Below are positions 6,041 through 6,061 of a DNA stretch of 6,061 bases, piece by piece. The notes beneath the pieces are model-generated. The model saw only the letters and a program-made list of their open reading frames with translations. It did no database searches and was not told the DNA's origin. Both the position numbers and the translations under genes were made by a program. Source of the DNA: Planctomycetota bacterium (GTDB lineage Bacteria > Planctomycetota > Phycisphaerae > WQYP01); NCBI GenBank assembly GCA_023489375.1, contig JAMDCX010000039.1:1-6061 (forward strand), written 5' to 3'. Within the stretch, counting starts at the first letter, position 1; every line of letters begins with the position of its first letter.

Positions 6041-6061
6041 GACGCAACACGGCGCTTTGCT

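Larger units (their letters stand above)
4707..6061. other. Repeat-rich region without a convincing gene
   Basis: I find no reading frame here with recognisable domains, and none with both a good ribosome binding site and natural composition throughout. The stretch contains one doubtful minus-strand ORF, a microsatellite, AT-rich dyads and several short dispersed repeats, listed separately. The 60-codon plus frame from a TTG at 5260 to 5442 has no ribosome binding site and no recognisable protein character. The minus frame at 5720..5959 runs through the repeats. Confidence 0.55.

Overview
The window most resembles a Planctomycetota genome of the Phycisphaerae type, with Verrucomicrobiota or Lentisphaerota as the main alternative. 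This rests on three things seen together: a pseudopilin with an AFTLIELLVVISIIALL leader, a secreted protein ending in a VPEPATLGL...KRRK PEP-CTERM tail, and a Tat-exported GH116 glycosidase. The assignment is inference from family style, since the window has no rRNA or housekeeping gene.

All three confident genes lie on the minus strand. Read in their own direction (right to left), they are: a PEP-CTERM surface protein (4496..3669), a type II/IV-style pseudopilin (3417..2506) and the 5' part of a GH116 beta-glucosidase/glucosylceramidase-like enzyme (1988 to beyond base 1). The GH116 gene leaves the window at the left edge and needs roughly another 100-250 codons. Gaps of 251 and 517 nt, and promoter-like signals before the first two genes, suggest separate transcription units rather than one tight operon. 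Each product carries a different export or sorting signal: Sec plus exosortase, prepilin peptidase, and Tat. The locus therefore looks like part of a cell-surface or periplasmic programme, probably for glycan or glycoside use.

Between the pseudopilin and GH116 (2199..2385) are two short, protein-like reading frames that join across one frameshift. They look like the eroded C-terminal end of an unidentified gene. Between the PEP-CTERM and pseudopilin genes lie a strong 16-bp stem-loop just past the PEP-CTERM stop and a TATAAT box before the pseudopilin.

From 4707 to the right edge (about 1.35 kb) I see no convincing gene. This stretch holds one doubtful ORF crossing a (TG)9 plus G10 simple repeat, and several short repeats: two hairpin-centred repeats with identical flanks, a pair of purine-rich 29-mers, tandem 9-mers and tandem 7-mers. 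It reads as a repeat-rich accessory spacer. I found no CRISPR array, tRNA, rRNA, transposase or clearly new multi-gene system.
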